Part shown: positions 11,301 through 23,500 of the stretch, piece after piece
Position numbering within the stretch: the stretch's first letter is position 1
Layout: the number at the start of each line of letters is the position of its first letter
Source: Siphonodentalium dalli
Taxonomy: Eukaryota > Mollusca > Scaphopoda > Gadilida > Siphonodentaliidae
Assembly (NCBI GenBank): GCA_032622095.1
Contig: CP136066.1
Location: forward strand, 189,896,816 to 189,960,815
Direction: 5' to 3'
DNA length: 64,000 nt
Translations under genes and position numbers: made by a program
The notes under the pieces: generated by a model
What the model was told of the DNA's origin: nothing
The model's input: only the letters and a program-made list of their open reading frames with translations
Database searches by the model: none

Positions 11301-14300
11301 ATTGGAGGACAAGTGCTGACTCACTTATGGGTACCCCCTCTCCCTCTTAAGTTATGTTCATACATTTGATATCCAAATAGTCAGAAAACCGCGTATTTTT
11401 TTATAAACAAATTGCACGCAGTTACGATCATTGCCATAATGTGTATGCACATGAATGCGTCCTGAATAAATAAACATTTGTCGAAGTTCAACCATTGCGT
11501 CCTCTGAAATGTCGACATTCGGTGTAGTTATAATTTTTTACAACATTAGTTCAATATTGTTACATTCTTCCAAGTTCCAATGGGGACGGTGTTTCGATAC
11601 TAACTGATTGGTTTTATGGTTTACCCTATAAACACGCCAACGACCTATCTCCGTTTCCCATCTCCCCTACCTTCGTATCTGTTTCGTATGAACCAGTTTA
11701 TCGAACGCATAGTCTCGTCAAACAAATACGTGATAACAGCATGGGATTATTTGGCATTGAATAGATTTAACAGGGAATAAATATCCAAAACCCAAAATAC
11801 GCTTTGGTTATATATATATTATTTTTTTTCAATCATAGATGATATAGCTCTCCAACGTGGTTGCGGATAGCGACAGTCATCTTGGACGCCACGATGAATT
11901 GTGAATGCCCCAGAAAAAAAACATTTTAGTGTATTTAAGATATTACTTCCCCAATTGCATATATGGTTATAATATACAAAGATTCATGCAACTATACAAA
12001 AATGGTCCACATCGACCAGGCTACAAGTCTATACAACTGTTTCCAGTCGAACATATGTAGCTGTAGCTTTTGATTAAGAGTACATTTCACTGCTATTGGT
12101 TGAGTCTGTGATACAAGTTATGACAGTAACAAGAAGAGGTTCTAAGTGCAATACTTGTCCTCTCAGTATTGGCCTTTGTGTGCGATAAGTAAATAAATGA
12201 TAAACTTATTGAGATAGAATAGTACAGACTGCATGCATGAGACTGAATGCATGGTATACGGCCCCTGTTCAGTACTGACATTCATGTTTCAAGTTTAGGA
12301 TGTCACTCCCATTAACTGGTTAGCGGGATTCGCCCTTTCTTCGCCAAATTCAGTTATAAAAGTATAATAATCGATAATCGATGTCTTGTACTCCGTATTT
12401 TCTCACTGATTGGGTTTCATCCCTATCCGCATGTTAACTGGGAGGGTAACAGCTGACGATTACTTTCTGTGTGGAATTCATTCCGAGACAATTTATTATA
12501 ACTCACCCATTTTGTCGGTACCACCGAGCTGACTGATTACTTTCTGTGTGGGGTTCATTCCCAGACTCCTCAGTACGTCGCCGACCTTAAACGCGTCCAC
12601 CTCACCGTCACGGCCATCCCAGAAATCGAAGAGTTCAAACACCTCAGTGACTTCTGTGAAAAAAACAAAAGAGTGAATGACTAAATTAGGAACTGTGTAT
12701 ACACACTACGCTATATAGGTATGACCTGGCTATAGTGACCGTATTTGTATTGATTGTCACACAACGAACAAGACAATTCACGCCCACCGTTGGTCTTAAT
12801 CCTGAAATTTTCCCAAATGATGGAGCTCAGCTCCGCTGTAAACCAATGAGAAAGCACGTGACAAAACTATAGGATTACGACCAATCGTGGGTAGCAAAAG
12901 CAATTTACAACTATCGGGGGCAGTCTGTTATCAGCAAAAACTGAACGCCGTGGATCTTATTTAACTCATGAACATACAATCGGTCGCTTAGGTTAATTTA
13001 ATAATAATGGTCATTTTTTTAATTGTTTTCGTTTCCCAAAAGCAGTGGATAGAAAATAAAGAGTGTTCTTAACCATGATCGTCTGCGCTCGTTTTCAACG
13101 TACCGGTAACTTGTGGACGCTTTTGTAAAATTTCGCGATACATGTGGACATGTACCATACAAATATAACGGTGATTGCAAATTTCTTTTGCCTTCTAAGC
13201 TAAAAATTACCGAAGGAAAGTTTTGACTGATTTGGAATCAAATCTGACAGTGGATATTTAAAGTGTTCAATGCGTCATTGTGTCGTTAAATAAATATAAA
13301 ATAAATGTATACTATACATTATTATCACATGATTAGCACTATTTTCCGATGTAATATTCGAGCGTAATAGACACGTGTAATATCGTCGCGTGCAATGACG
13401 TCACGCTGCTCTTTGGGACAATGATCTCTGGCTGCAGTTAATTGTTGTTTTCGATAAAAATTTAGCGATTATATGATCATGTGATAAAAAGTATCTCAAA
13501 CTCGTTCTATTTTATACGTAATTTATCAACCTCGTCCGCTAAATTCTATTTGAGCCTAGGTAAACCTCGGCTCAAATCGAATTTAGTGAACTCTGTTGAT
13601 AAATTCCGTATAAAATAGTAACTCGTTTGAGATCCTCTATTTATTCCATTCATCAAACCCATTCTATAATAATAATATATAACGGTCGTTGTATAACAGG
13701 AAATTGTGCCAGGTGTACCTATTACTATCCAACTGTATTATTGTTGCGTAAACGTGACCTTTGAATTCCGGCTTGTCGTCTGTTTATATTCCATATGCTA
13801 CGTACGTTAAATCGATGTTTGGGACTATTTTTGAAACATTTCATTAAATTTACGCCATTAATTACGTCAAAGAGTCTTATTTATCTGGAACTATTTCTTT
13901 ACGCGGGCAAACAACGCATAGTTACGTGAAACATCACCGCATGCATTATAGAAGCCACTGTTAGTCTGACGTCGCATTTATTGATTTAAGTATGTCTTAT
14001 TGGGTTTTGTGTCTGGTAAGGAATAGTTCATCCCCAGTTTACAGCCCAATTTACCAAAAAAATCGTCCAGTAAATTAGGTCTGGACCTCGCCTAGCCTAA
14101 TTTACTGGACTCGTTTTGTAACTTTCGCTGGGGACTGGGGACTCGTTGTAGATCCTCTATATAAAATGCATTCGCTAAATGAATTACAACATGCATATAA
14201 TATATGTGAGATATGCGCTTATTGATAGAATATTTTAATCAATATGTAATTGAAGTCATTAAACTTACCTTCGATGTCGGTTTTTGATAATCCAGAAGAC

Positions 14301-15132
14301 TGCAAAATAGATAGGAAAATATAATTTGAGGAATGACAACAGGATAGACAGTAAGATGTAGCCACGACTAAGTTTAGACCTCGTTTGGGGTATAGTCAGA
14401 GAATCTGTGCTCAAGTGGTATCCACATTGAGAGTGTCCAAGTTTGAATATAGACAGATTTTCGTTTTTGTGAAAAATCTTTACTGTACTATGTTTTACGA
14501 AACGAACTTAAATTGAAGTTGTTTAAAGACCCACTTAATTTTCGAACCCCCATTTCACATATATAAAATATATGCCATATTATATACCATTTGAAAGAGG
14601 GAGTTCCAAAACAATGTATTGTCAACTTATCAGGTGTAATGAACTGTGAGCATGTTGTTTTCGTTGAGTTACCGACGTGTTTTTGCGCTTAAGTTTCGTC
14701 TGTTTTGTAGTGCAAAGTGTATTATTTTCAAACATTTCAGTTTGAATTGTTTTTGCATTCTGGGAGCCATAACGGGGGAAGCTTTTTATGATTTCAGCTG
14801 TTTTCTATTTCTCAATGGGCATCTTCTGAAACACAGACGTTTCAAATGGTGATGAATTATAGCATTTTAATCATATTTTATGGTATAGATTGTTATTAAA
14901 ACCGTATATCAAGGCACTATCACAAAATTAATCGGTGACTCGAAAATTAAGTGAGCCTCCAAAAGAACCAGAGCAACGGAACCGAAAACATTGCTTGACT
15001 AGCTTAATGTTCTCGGATTGGCCTGTAACAGTTAAGTTTTGACCACTCGATGTTTTGCCCCTTGCACAACACATCACAGCATTTTCAGTAACAAAAAGTC
15101 AACAACGAGAACGAAGAGTTGGTACTAACCAT
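5332..15132 (-). CDS. Myosin essential light chain, copy A (complete, 6 coding exons)
   Basis: Encodes a 159-residue EF-hand protein, the essential light chain that wraps the lever arm of muscle myosin II. Coding exons on the minus strand are 15130-15132, 14269-14299, 12507-12653, 10836-11003, 9107-9193 and 5332-5375; every intron is GT-AG and the joined frame is open from ATG to TAA. The first EF-hand reads FDFWDGRDG (residues 20-28), keeping the acidic ligand positions D21, D24 and D27 of the regulatory calcium site known from scallop ELC. Later landmarks are [11 protein letters not shown] and the C-terminal [15 protein letters not shown]. The length fits the family (about 150-160 aa). It is the first of three tandem copies in the same orientation. 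Relative to B it has Ala in DADMD (B and C have Gly). Identification is very secure; expression is not shown by sequence. Confidence 0.93.
6763..7741. mobile_element. Harbinger-like non-autonomous element (979 bp, TTA target duplication)
   Basis: Terminal inverted repeats GGGTGCATTTACATTGC... and ...GCAATGTAAATGCACCC are flanked by TTA at 6760-6762 and 7742-7744. GGG-type ends with a 3-bp TWA target duplication are the PIF/Harbinger hallmark. It sits inside the right arm of a hairpin: removing it restores tatcttactta-tactgttatc, matching the left arm at 6468-6490. A truncated relative is at 32196-32350. No transposase. Confidence 0.75.
7958..8210. mobile_element. Short TIR element (~250 bp) in copy A intron 5
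   Basis: Inverted ends TTTATTACACGCTTG and its near complement at 8186-8210. Copy C (60920) lacks it: there the left flank ccggctt runs directly into gtattccac. Confidence 0.55.
8209..8300. repeat. 92-bp hairpin
   Basis: Arms 8209-8243 and 8266-8300 are nearly perfect complements (acagaacgacacgatgtgta and its reverse). It is adjacent to the element at 7958-8210 and likewise absent from copy C. Confidence 0.75.
9107..9193 (-). CDS. ELC copy A exon 5
   Basis: 87-nt exon encoding [15 protein letters not shown] through LDGNMKYE, with acceptor cttcag and donor gtcagtat, phase 1 at both ends. Confidence 0.92.
9760..10244. mobile_element. TTAA-flanked MITE, family 1 (AGGTACTCAATCCGA ends)
   Basis: Inverted ends AGGTACTGAATCCGAT and CGGATTGAGTACCT are flanked by TTAA at 9756-9759 and 10245-10248. 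Related copies are at 28268-28708 and 45014-45418. TTAA target duplications fit piggyBac- or Kolobok-driven elements. No coding capacity. Confidence 0.75.
10330..10801. mobile_element. TTAA-flanked MITE, family 2 (AGGCCCACTTAATTTTCGA ends)
   Basis: Inverted ends AGGACCACTTAATTTTTCGA and TCGAAAATTAAGTGGGCCT with TTAA on both sides (10326-10329, 10802-10805). Its right end lies 34 bp from the exon 4 donor. Copies B and C keep the same right end 35 bp from exon 4, so insertion preceded the gene triplication. Confidence 0.75.
10836..11003 (-). CDS. ELC copy A exon 4
   Basis: 168-nt exon encoding [16 protein letters not shown] through MRHVLTCL, with acceptor ttttcag and donor gttagtat. It holds the central linker and the [10 protein letters not shown]-hand. 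A TTAA-type MITE begins only 34 bp past its donor. Confidence 0.93.
11004..12506 (-). other. ELC copy A intron 3
   Basis: About 1.5 kb homologous to the matching intron of copies B and C, without further elements I can define except the degenerate exon-3 fragment near 12450-12500. No gene seen. Confidence 0.6.
12507..12653 (-). CDS. ELC copy A exon 3 (first EF-hand)
   Basis: 147-nt exon encoding [17 protein letters not shown] through SQLGGTDKM, phase 1 at both ends, with acceptor ttcacag and donor gtgagtta. It carries the calcium-site EF-hand. One degenerate extra copy of its 3' end lies just downstream in the intron (about 12450-12500). Confidence 0.93.
13493..13632. repeat. Palindrome with direct CTCGT bubbles (copy A intron 2)
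   Basis: Stems such as TATTTTATACGTAATTTATC pair with their complement on the right arm (one mismatch), but the blocks between stems read ACTCGTT / AACTCGT and CCTCGTC / AACTCTG, i.e. the same orientation on both arms. It ends GATCCTC. ELC copy B lacks it. Confidence 0.8.
14025..14152. repeat. Palindrome with direct CTCGT bubbles (copy A intron 2, second)
   Basis: Stem CAGTAAATTA pairs with TAATTTACTG and an outer stem is partly eroded. The inter-stem blocks are ATCGTC on the left and ACTCGTT on the right, in direct orientation. It is followed by GATCCTC. It is orthologous to 44229-44366. Confidence 0.8.
14269..14299 (-). CDS. ELC copy A exon 2
   Basis: 31-nt exon encoding [10 protein letters not shown] plus one base, between acceptor ttttgcag and donor gtaagttt. 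It ends in phase 1 and joins exon 3 to make a Glu codon. Confidence 0.9.
14527..14958. mobile_element. TTAA MITE family 2, copy in intron 1 of ELC A
   Basis: Left end TTAA-AGACCCACTTAATTTTCGA; right end CGAAAATTAAGTGAGCCT. The right-hand TTAA is lost. Confidence 0.7.
15130..15132 (-). CDS. ELC copy A exon 1 (start codon only)
   Basis: The plus strand shows taacCAT; on the minus strand this is ATG followed at once by the donor gttagt. Exon 2 opens in phase 0 directly after, giving M-S-S-G-L-S. Copy B has the same ATG|gttagt arrangement, which decides the start. Confidence 0.8.
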
Positions 15133-15221
15133 TTTTATTCTATTCTGCGGAGGAAGACTGCTTCTTCTCGTGGTGGAATGAATGGACTGTGGAAATGTAC
15201 TGACCCATGTAAACCTTTGAG

Positions 15222-15229
15222 TTTATATA
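15222..15229 (-). promoter_or_regulatory. TATA box, ELC copy A
   Basis: TATATAAA on the minus strand, 90 bp upstream of the ATG. The interval to the ATG is conserved with copy B (for example the block ggaaatgtactgacccatg), as expected for a core promoter and a 5' UTR of about 60 nt. Confidence 0.6.
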
Positions 15230-15230
15230 T

Positions 15231-16554
15231 ACGCTTTCGTGAACGGGACCGGGGGCGATCATGGCAATACCATATCCAGATACGCACACTACATATGCAC
15301 CATGCGGCGACCAGGGCTTTACGCCATCTCCACAATTTCATGGCCCAGCACGATTGGCATAATTATTGTCAAGACTTACGCAAATCTCCATAACGTCTAC
15401 GCGGGCAGAGTTTACACAATCATGGCAGACGTTTCTTAAAGCATGTTCATGCATAATGATTATGTTGCATGGTATGCAACTGAGATTATTTCAACGGAAC
15501 CCATAACCAGATACCAAGCATGCTGGTGGCACTCGTTCACGATTTCGATATTTCAGCATGAGGAGTAAACATCATAATATAATATGTGTGTTGCACGGAA
15601 ACTTCAAGTGATTCAAAACCCTCAGGTTGCAGATCTAATCTAGCAATTTATCGCTTTTGCCACGTTGCGATTATCAAAATAAAGCTCGATATATAAATAC
15701 AAAATTGTATGCATGAACTAATTAACTATATTCGAGCTATATGACTCAGAAACTCTCATCGGTGTCATATAAAGCGAAGGGTGTCATTCTGGTCTTCGGC
15801 GTAAAACATTAAAGAACGCCACACCTTTTAGTTGTATATACATGGTGAAATAAAGAGCGTTTGTATCAGGTGATGAATTTCTAAGACATTCGTAATTAAG
15901 CATTTTCAAGGTAAACAAAGCCTTAAATTATATATCGTGTATATGTATAGACGTATATTTATCTCCGGAACATGAACAAAAGTGAGAAATTACTATTACA
16001 GATATTAATCTTGAAAATTAATATCGCTTTATAGAGACAAGTGGTGGATTAGATCCATCTTTATTCATGATATTAACTTGACAAGAATGTACACACTTCA
16101 CCCATAAGCGAATTGGCTAAGAGCGTGCAATACAAGCTCTATGCAGAGTTCAGTCCCCTACGCAGGACTTACCACTGTATTCACCTATACTCGTAATGTG
16201 AAGAAATGTCACATTTAATTATTTGAGACTTGTGTAGGTTACAATTCGTTCTGCATTATTCTGAGAAACTGAACTGTCCATATGCATTTGAAAATTGTCC
16301 AGATCAAACCAGAATGAATTGTAACTGAAAAAACACTTCAATAAAAATTGATAGATTTAATTAAGAAAATATACATGCCGGCAGCGTTCAGACATAGTAT
16401 ATATAGCAAGGGGACTGAACTCTGTTTTGTAGCTTGCGTGCACTATATAGAAGTGGTGGGAATTAATCACCTCCGTTGATTACACTGATCTGGGGTCCGA
16501 TTTGACTACATTTTAGGCAAACTATCCTTTAGAAATGTTCAGCCTACCAGATAG
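15231..16554. other. Upstream flank of ELC copy A
   Basis: Homologous to 45965-46810 upstream of copy B, so part of the duplicated unit. A short inverted pair lies at about 16117-16160 and 16412-16446. No gene seen. Confidence 0.6.
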
Positions 16555-17060
16555 AAGAATATAAGATCTACAACTCGTCTACAGCTCAGTCCAGACCTAA
16601 TCTACAACTCGTCTACAGCCTTTTGTCGAGGTCCAGGCCTAATTAACTGGACAAGTTTTGTAAATTTGGCTATAAACTGTGGTCGAGTTGTAAATTCTAT
16701 GTATGATCCAAAACCTCCATAAAAATACATAAATCAATCAGTGCGACGTGAAACTAACAACGGCTTCTATATAAACCGTGCGATAACGTTTCGCTTAACT
16801 ATGCGTTGTTTACCCGCGTAAAGAAATAATACGTATTGACTAATTAATTGCTTAAATTTAATTAATTATTTGTTAAAACGAAATCAAGAATAGTCACAAA
16901 CATCGACTTGGCATACGCAGTGGTGTAAACAGACGACAAACCGGAAGTCAACGTCACGTTTGCGCAACAATAATACATTTAGGTGCACATGCATGGCACT
17001 ATTTCCTATGATACAATTACCGTTGTATATGGTTAGTATAGATGGCTTTAATGAATGGAA
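16555..17060. repeat. Inverted copy of intron-2 sequence 13640-14160
   Basis: Reverse complement of 13640-14160, including the blocks ttacccgcgtaaagaaat and ccggaagtcaacgtcacg. It carries a decayed version of the CTCGT palindrome (16561-16690). Confidence 0.7.
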
Positions 17061-17704
17061 TAAGAGTTGGATCATGTAATAAAAAAGAAAATACTTTCAA
17101 TCGCCATCATTTGTATGGCACATTCGTCGCACAAATCCACACACAAAAAACCCCACATGTACGTCGTAATTGAAAACGCTCTTTATTACATGTTGTTTTT
17201 ATATGTAAAGCATGAACGCTCTTTATCAGAGTCGCTCAGAGACTTCCTCAAAAGTCGATATCAGACACCAGAATAGCTTATATATACTATTAATATGACA
17301 TTAGCACATAAAACACAAACAAACATACACGTTTTCACCCTTGCACATGCACCCCACCCGAAAGATGATCCAAGTGCCGGCCTGTATACATATATTTTTC
17401 TATTGATACACGCATCATCCACCATCTATGACTGGTAATTATGTTTCAAAAAGTGTCTACTATTTATGATAAAATCGGAAATGTTTCGGAATTATCTATT
17501 AAATTTATCGGGGTGAGAGCAAGCTATGGTCGCTATCCCATTGAGGGAACATTCTGCTTTGCGTAATTATGTTTTGAATAGTGTATATCACCATTTAACT
17601 GGGAGATATATAGCCTCATCTGAGGGAAGATATGTTCATTTATCAAAACCGCAATTCTCGGGGTTGGTGATACACTCGGGTTTGGCGATACCACGTACAC
17701 GGGG
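17061..17704. other. Intergenic, no gene seen
   Basis: AT-rich DNA with the paired aacgctctttat motifs at 17175-17186 and 17215-17226, and short open frames without recognisable content. Confidence 0.5.
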
Positions 17705-18230
17705 GTGATTACGTGATTTCTGAGAGCCACAGCGACAGCTCATAGACAGGTGTTACAAATGATATAAAGTCCCTGTGAGAAAACTGCAGTATATTTTTTC
17801 AACTCGTCTTAGTGTAGCGATAAATTATGTTACAAAATGTTACGAAGCATTACGTTACATGATTTCTGAGATCCACAGAGACCGCTCGTTGATTGGTGTT
17901 ACAAATGATATAACGTCCCTGTGAGAAAACCGCAGGATATTTCTTCTACTCGTCTCAGTGTAGCGATATGTATAGATGTGTTTAACAGTGTTACGAAGGT
18001 TTACGTGATTTGTGAGATTCCACAGATCGATGTACCGATCATAGACGGGTGTTCAACTTATTGTTTCATACAAATGATGAGAAAACACAAGAATTATTTT
18101 CTTCACCACCATCGCAGCGTAGCAACATATTTATTGTTAGACTTCAAACAAATGAATTATTAATTAACGCGTTACGAAGCATTTTGTTATTTCTGAGATT
18201 CCACAGAAACTGTTCGCAGTCATATTCATG
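17705..18230. repeat. ~150-160-bp tandem array, about 3.3 units
   Basis: Diverged units share a gtgatttctgag block, a ccacag block, a gtgttacaaatgatata block and a ctcgtctcagtgtagcgat block. No coding content. Confidence 0.7.
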
Positions 18231-18526
18231 TCTGCATTATCTGGACACAATTTAGTGTTTTAATAATCACTTTAAATTTGACCAAATATATTAGTTTAAA
18301 AAAAATAAATCATCTTAAAATTCCTTAAATGCCATGATGGTTTAATTCTTCTGAAAACTTGTTTCTCTGTAAAATCACAATGACACAAAATGACAAATGA
18401 CTGTGCGAAAAATCGAAATTGAAAAGTACTTGGCTCAATGTCGATTGATAGGAGAATTCCTGTAAGAAAATGTTCACTAAACTTATTGATTATCGCCTGT
18501 TCATGATTCCCAGTTGACATGGATTA
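18231..18526. other. Intergenic, nothing recognised
   Basis: AT-rich sequence without repeat, element end or gene that I can define. Confidence 0.4.
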
Positions 18527-19037
18527 GTCCAGGAGATATTGGTCGACCTCTGCACCCCCCCAGGACTCAACTTCACCCCACTAATTTTCTTACTTAAGGT
18601 CTCCTCTATTTTTTTTCACTTGTTAACAAGAAAAAAAAGTGGCCGCAGATACTCCAGACAAGATGGCGTCCATCATGACGGCCATTTTTTGTTAATGCAC
18701 CAGGTCCCTTTGATCGCCGTTATAGTAAAGATGATATCACATGCGGTATTGTTTTCCGCTCGATTCGTTATGCTAATATAAGACCCTTACAAATTAGCCA
18801 AAAATCCGACACCAGAATCCAATATGGCGGCCAAGATGGCCGCCGAAATGTGAAAATATGCAATTTTTCTGACATGTTACCACTTTTCGTTTGTCTCTGT
18901 GGGAAAATGTTGGTATGTTATACATGTTATACATTTATCATATAGAGGAGTCATTGGCGACCACGTGGGGACCATAATATACATTCATTGCGGGATATTG
19001 TTGTCCGATATCAAGTTTTTCCAAATGCCGGTATAAT

Positions 19038-19843
19038 CAGGGGGGGGGGCGGGAAAAAACTGCGCGACACAACTTACCGAGGGGTGGGGGGGGGTTTACA
19101 GGTAAAATTTTTCCTTATTCATTTAGGGGGGGGGGTTGTCGGAAAAAATTTGCATGTAATTTTTTTCCAAATATGTATTTTCAGACTCACAACTTCAATT
19201 TTCTCTCATTTTATAGAATATGGATTAACATTAATATCCAAATCATATATACATGAGTAGTACAATCCACCTAAAACAATTTTGGATAACCACTGTCTTG
19301 GTTTACATGTGATATTGACCCCATTAACCCTCTTAATAATGCCGACTATGTCAGTGTCTACCAGTCGAATGCAGAATTCTACCCTGCGATCGCTTATCTG
19401 GCAAATTTTTACTGCAGAACTATCCCATGTATTAAACAATTTCTCCTCCAATGGTATCAGAAAACAGTTATATGCTGCTATCTCACTCATCTCATTTGCA
19501 TCTTTTTCAAAGTCGAGGTAATGACTAGTTGTCATTTTTTAAAGTGCATACAAAGCGTTGCGATCACCAATATACATGTTTGTACATGTCATGACATCAC
19601 GAGGTACAAATCTGCACTCTACTGGTAGACAATGACCATATTAGTCATAATAATCTAAACTAAGTTACCAAGCACCTTCTCGTGAATTGTATGCTCCGGT
19701 GTTTTTTTCGGTTTCCGGTCAAACCGTGTTGTTGTCCGGCTGGGGTAGATTTGATTTTTTTTTCTGGGGGGGGGGGGGGGTACCCAAACCGAAGAAAACA
19801 GTTTTTTCCACCCTGTGTCTGCAGTTTTTTTCCGCCCCCCCCC
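19038..19843. mobile_element. hAT-like non-autonomous element nested in the foldback
   Basis: Begins CAGGGGGGGGGCGGGAAAAA and ends with the near complement ...CAGTTTTTTTCCGCCCCCCC. GTATAAT flanks both sides (19031-19037, 19844-19850). The mirrored arm at about 23780 keeps the empty site ccggtataataggtc. CAGGG ends with a 7-8-bp target duplication suit hAT. Open frames inside (19206-19535 minus, 19282-19521 plus) are unrecognised. Confidence 0.65.
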
Positions 19844-19959
19844 GTATAATAGGTCAAAGCCGAATCTACGTTAATAACGCGATGTAATGTTATTGCTATT
19901 ATAACAACACCCATGCATATATATGTGCAGGAGATACTCGAGCTAGGATTCCTCTTATA

Positions 19960-20560
19960 CATGAGTTGAGGAATATTTACCCAAATCCAAGATGGCGGCC
20001 AAAATTGCCTCCAAAAATAGATATCGCTGATTTTAACATCAGTGAGCATTATTGTCATGAAAACTCCACATCTGCTTACTATTGTGAGTTGGGGACACTT
20101 AGGCGAAGAACTTTTCTTGTACCACATCCAAATAAAAGTCCCCCAAATCCAAAATGGCGCCCACAATGGCGGACAGATTTTGAAAAATCACCGAAATTCC
20201 CTCATATTCACATCATTTGGGCATTATTGTCGAGAGAACTCCACCTATGCCTACAGTTGAGTTGGAAATACTGAGGTGAAGTAATTACATTACATCTCAT
20301 GCAAGAAATTGTTTTCCAAATCGAAGATGGCAGCCAAAATGGCGACCGAAATTTGCAAACAAGTCTACATTCCTTTACTTTCTTACGATGGGCGTTATTG
20401 TTTCGCGATTTCTATCCACCATTACATGTTGATATGGAATAGTGACATGAAGTATTCATTAGGGTTTGGCAATTGATACTCACAGCCAAGATCGCTACTA
20501 AATTGGCGGCTAGAAATTGAAACTTTTTGTCATAATATCGGTATGTATGGACAAAACTGT
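19960..20560. repeat. ~165-bp subterminal units with aagatggcggc cores
   Basis: Successive units start near 19981, 20143, 20315 and 20483, each with a ccaaat(c)caagatggcggcc-like box followed by a cattattgtc block. They are mirrored at about 23080-23640. Confidence 0.7.
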
Positions 20561-23500
20561 ACATAAACCATCTACTAGTTCAACTTAAAGGTATCAAAAC
20601 GCATAACATAGCTCGTATCCTTCTGGAAAGATGAAAAACCACAATTAATATCGCGATGTGGCATTTCGAAATCCATTCTCCACTTAGCGCCGATAATGGC
20701 CGTAAGCGTAGGTGCGCCTAATAGTTATATCAGAACAATTACCTGATAACAGATTCTGATTTGCCACTTCACGTCCATAATTATCTGGACCAGCTTCCAT
20801 TTCTTTGTCTAATAAATCTAGGTCGCTCACACCGACAAAGTATTCACCACTTCCTGTGAGTAGGGTCCCTCTAAGCATAACGTTTCAAACAATTCGTTTT
20901 CGGGTGTCTAGCTTGCGATTTTAAATATTTGCTAAATATGATATGTGTGCGTCATCTTGAACTAGGAAGGCATATGACCGATAAGTATACAAGCTTACAG
21001 AAGATCATCTCTATGTATGTGTCTCATACCCCATGGGGATAACGACATGTACACCTGGCGAACCAGTTAGCTAGTCACTTCTCAATAGATGGTTCGTCAA
21101 CTCACAAACTCAGCGAACGCATTGGCATATGTGGACAACTTCGACAGTGTTTCGAAAGTTGCTAGCTGTCTCATTCCCTTGGACAGATGTCTATCTGCTT
21201 AGGAGAAGACCATAGTGTACAGACTACCCACACTTCTTGACCATGATCCGAAGCAAACTGTGTGACGCCCCGCAGTTGTCTCGTCGAATATCTCCCAGCA
21301 GAGAAGAACAATGCTCGCGGTGCTAGTTTGTGGACATGCGCCATGATAGTGGGAATGAAATGGCCACGGTAAACACCACCACATACACCTGGTGCATGGC
21401 ATGCGTGTCGGGTTTTTGTTTTGGTGTGGTAAGATTGTATTTCCATCCGTTTCCAAGCCTTTCTGATTCAACTACGTACATTTTTGTCTGGATAATACTA
21501 TGCTAGCTTCCCTCAAACAGTCGGATAGACTAAAGGATAATGTCTTTATAGCATGAATGTATGCGTTTTTTTGTATCCTCTATCAGGGTTCGTGTCAGTA
21601 TGTGGGCGGTATTATTCAAGAAAATGTCATGAACTGTGGTGCATTTATTTCACTATGTATTTAAAGAACAATTTACAGTCTCGATGGCAATGGCTGCGGA
21701 CGTTGGGGAACGCGACCTTTATGATCATATAGCTTTATATATATAACTTTAGAATATAGTAGTTAATGTCTCATGCAGGAAAATGGTCGCAATGGTGATG
21801 TTACCAAGAAATCACTTGGTGTACCAACGTTTGTTGAACTGAATGCAAGAGCTCATCAACGTAACATTCCTCTGGATGTTCTTCGAGTTGAACATTTCAC
21901 CCTTTTGTTGATGGCATTTGTAGTTTCTTGAACCATACCACACAGCGTGAGTATGACATATCAACCAACTATCAAAGGTATCGCCTTTAAGACTACACCC
22001 AGTATTGGTGGGGCTTATACAGCAGTAGCCAATGACACACGACTGGTCCAGTTGTTTAAGAACGGCTTCCAAACGGATGGGAACATACAATCTTAGCATA
22101 CAAGGAAAGCAAAGCCACACATGAAATCCTGTCTGAATCTAAAACATAACAAAATAAGGGGCGGTGCAGTCATGGTCCAATTTCATTTCCACTATCATGA
22201 CACATACCCACAAACTAGCACCGTGTGTATTGTTATCATCTGCTTCGATCTGTTCGGTGAGACGATTGCTAGACGCCAACAAGCTTGTTCTTATGATCAT
22301 GTTCAAGGAGTTTGGGTATATTATGCATTATAGTCTTCTACGCCTTAGCAGAAATGCATCCATCAAATGTCGGGCTTTCAACATTCGAAGCCATATGCAG
22401 AAGTTGTCCGGGTACGTCAGTGCATTAGATGAGTATGTGAATTGATGAACCATATATTGAGAAGTGGCTGTTTGGGAAGATCACCAGGTGTACACGTTCT
22501 TATCCCCATTAGGTCACCAAAGCTGACAATACGCAGATAGATAGGTCCTTCTGAAAGCTAGTATACGCATCGACCGAATACCTTTCTAGTGTATCGCACA
22601 AGATGACGCCTATACCCCATATGTAGCATCTGAATTATACCATAAGGTATACCACGAATGAAGCTCGCTAAGAATTCCAAGCTTTCGAAACAAACACGTG
22701 AGCTGGACATATATGTATAGTTTGAAACATTCCGATTAGTGGGACCCTTCTACAAAGAAGTGTAGTAAACTGTTGTTGTGAGCGAGATAGATTAATCTGA
22801 CGAAGAGTCGGAAACGGGTCTAGATAATTCTGAATATGGCAATTCAGAATAAGTTCTGGTACTGTTGTTTTGATTTCTGGAAGTCATAATATAACTATTC
22901 GGCGCACCTATATACGGTTACGGCCAGTATGAGCCCTTAGCGGATAATGGATTTTGAAATGCCACATCGCGATTGTGGGTTTTCATCCTTCCAACATGCT
23001 TATATTATGCACCGGTTCGTCTATACAAATCGATATTATGACAAAAAGTTGAAATTAGTATGTGATAATATCGGCTTCTTTTCAATTTATGGCCGCCAGT
23101 TTGGGCGCCATATTGACTGTGAGTATCACTTGCCAAACCCTAATGAATAATTCATTCATATCAACATGTAATGGTGGGTAGAAATCGCGAAACAGTAACG
23201 CCCATCCTAAGAAAGTAGAGGAATGTAGGCGTGTTTTCACATTTCGGTCGCCATTTTGGCCGCCATCTTCGATTTGGAAAACCATTTCTTGCATGAGATG
23301 TAAGGTAATTACTTCACCTCAGTATTTCCAACTCAACTGTAAGGATGGTGGAGTTGTCTCGACAATAATGCCCAATGATGTAAATATGAGTGAATTTCGG
23401 TTATTTTTCAAAATCTGTCAACCATTGTGGGCGCCATTTTGGATTTGGGGGACTTTTATTTGGATATAGTACAAGGAAGGTTCTTCGCCTAAATGTTCAC

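Larger units (their letters stand above)
12654..14268 (-). other. ELC copy A intron 2, with two palindromes
   Basis: Homologous to B intron 2. It carries palindromes at 13493-13632 (absent from B) and 14025-14152 (shared with B). The block 13640-14160 recurs inverted at 16555-17060. Confidence 0.65.

Noticed and set aside
16108-16162. tRNA-like A and B boxes (tggctaagagcg ... gagttcagtccc)
   Set aside because: Spacing fits a tRNA promoter but no acceptor stem or cloverleaf can be built, and part of it is just an inverted duplicate of 16412-16446. Possibly a SINE head, not supportable.
19660-20166. 168-residue minus-strand frame across the hAT-like element edge and foldback arm
   Set aside because: Spans an insertion border and homopolymer G/C runs; the mirrored arm does not encode it.
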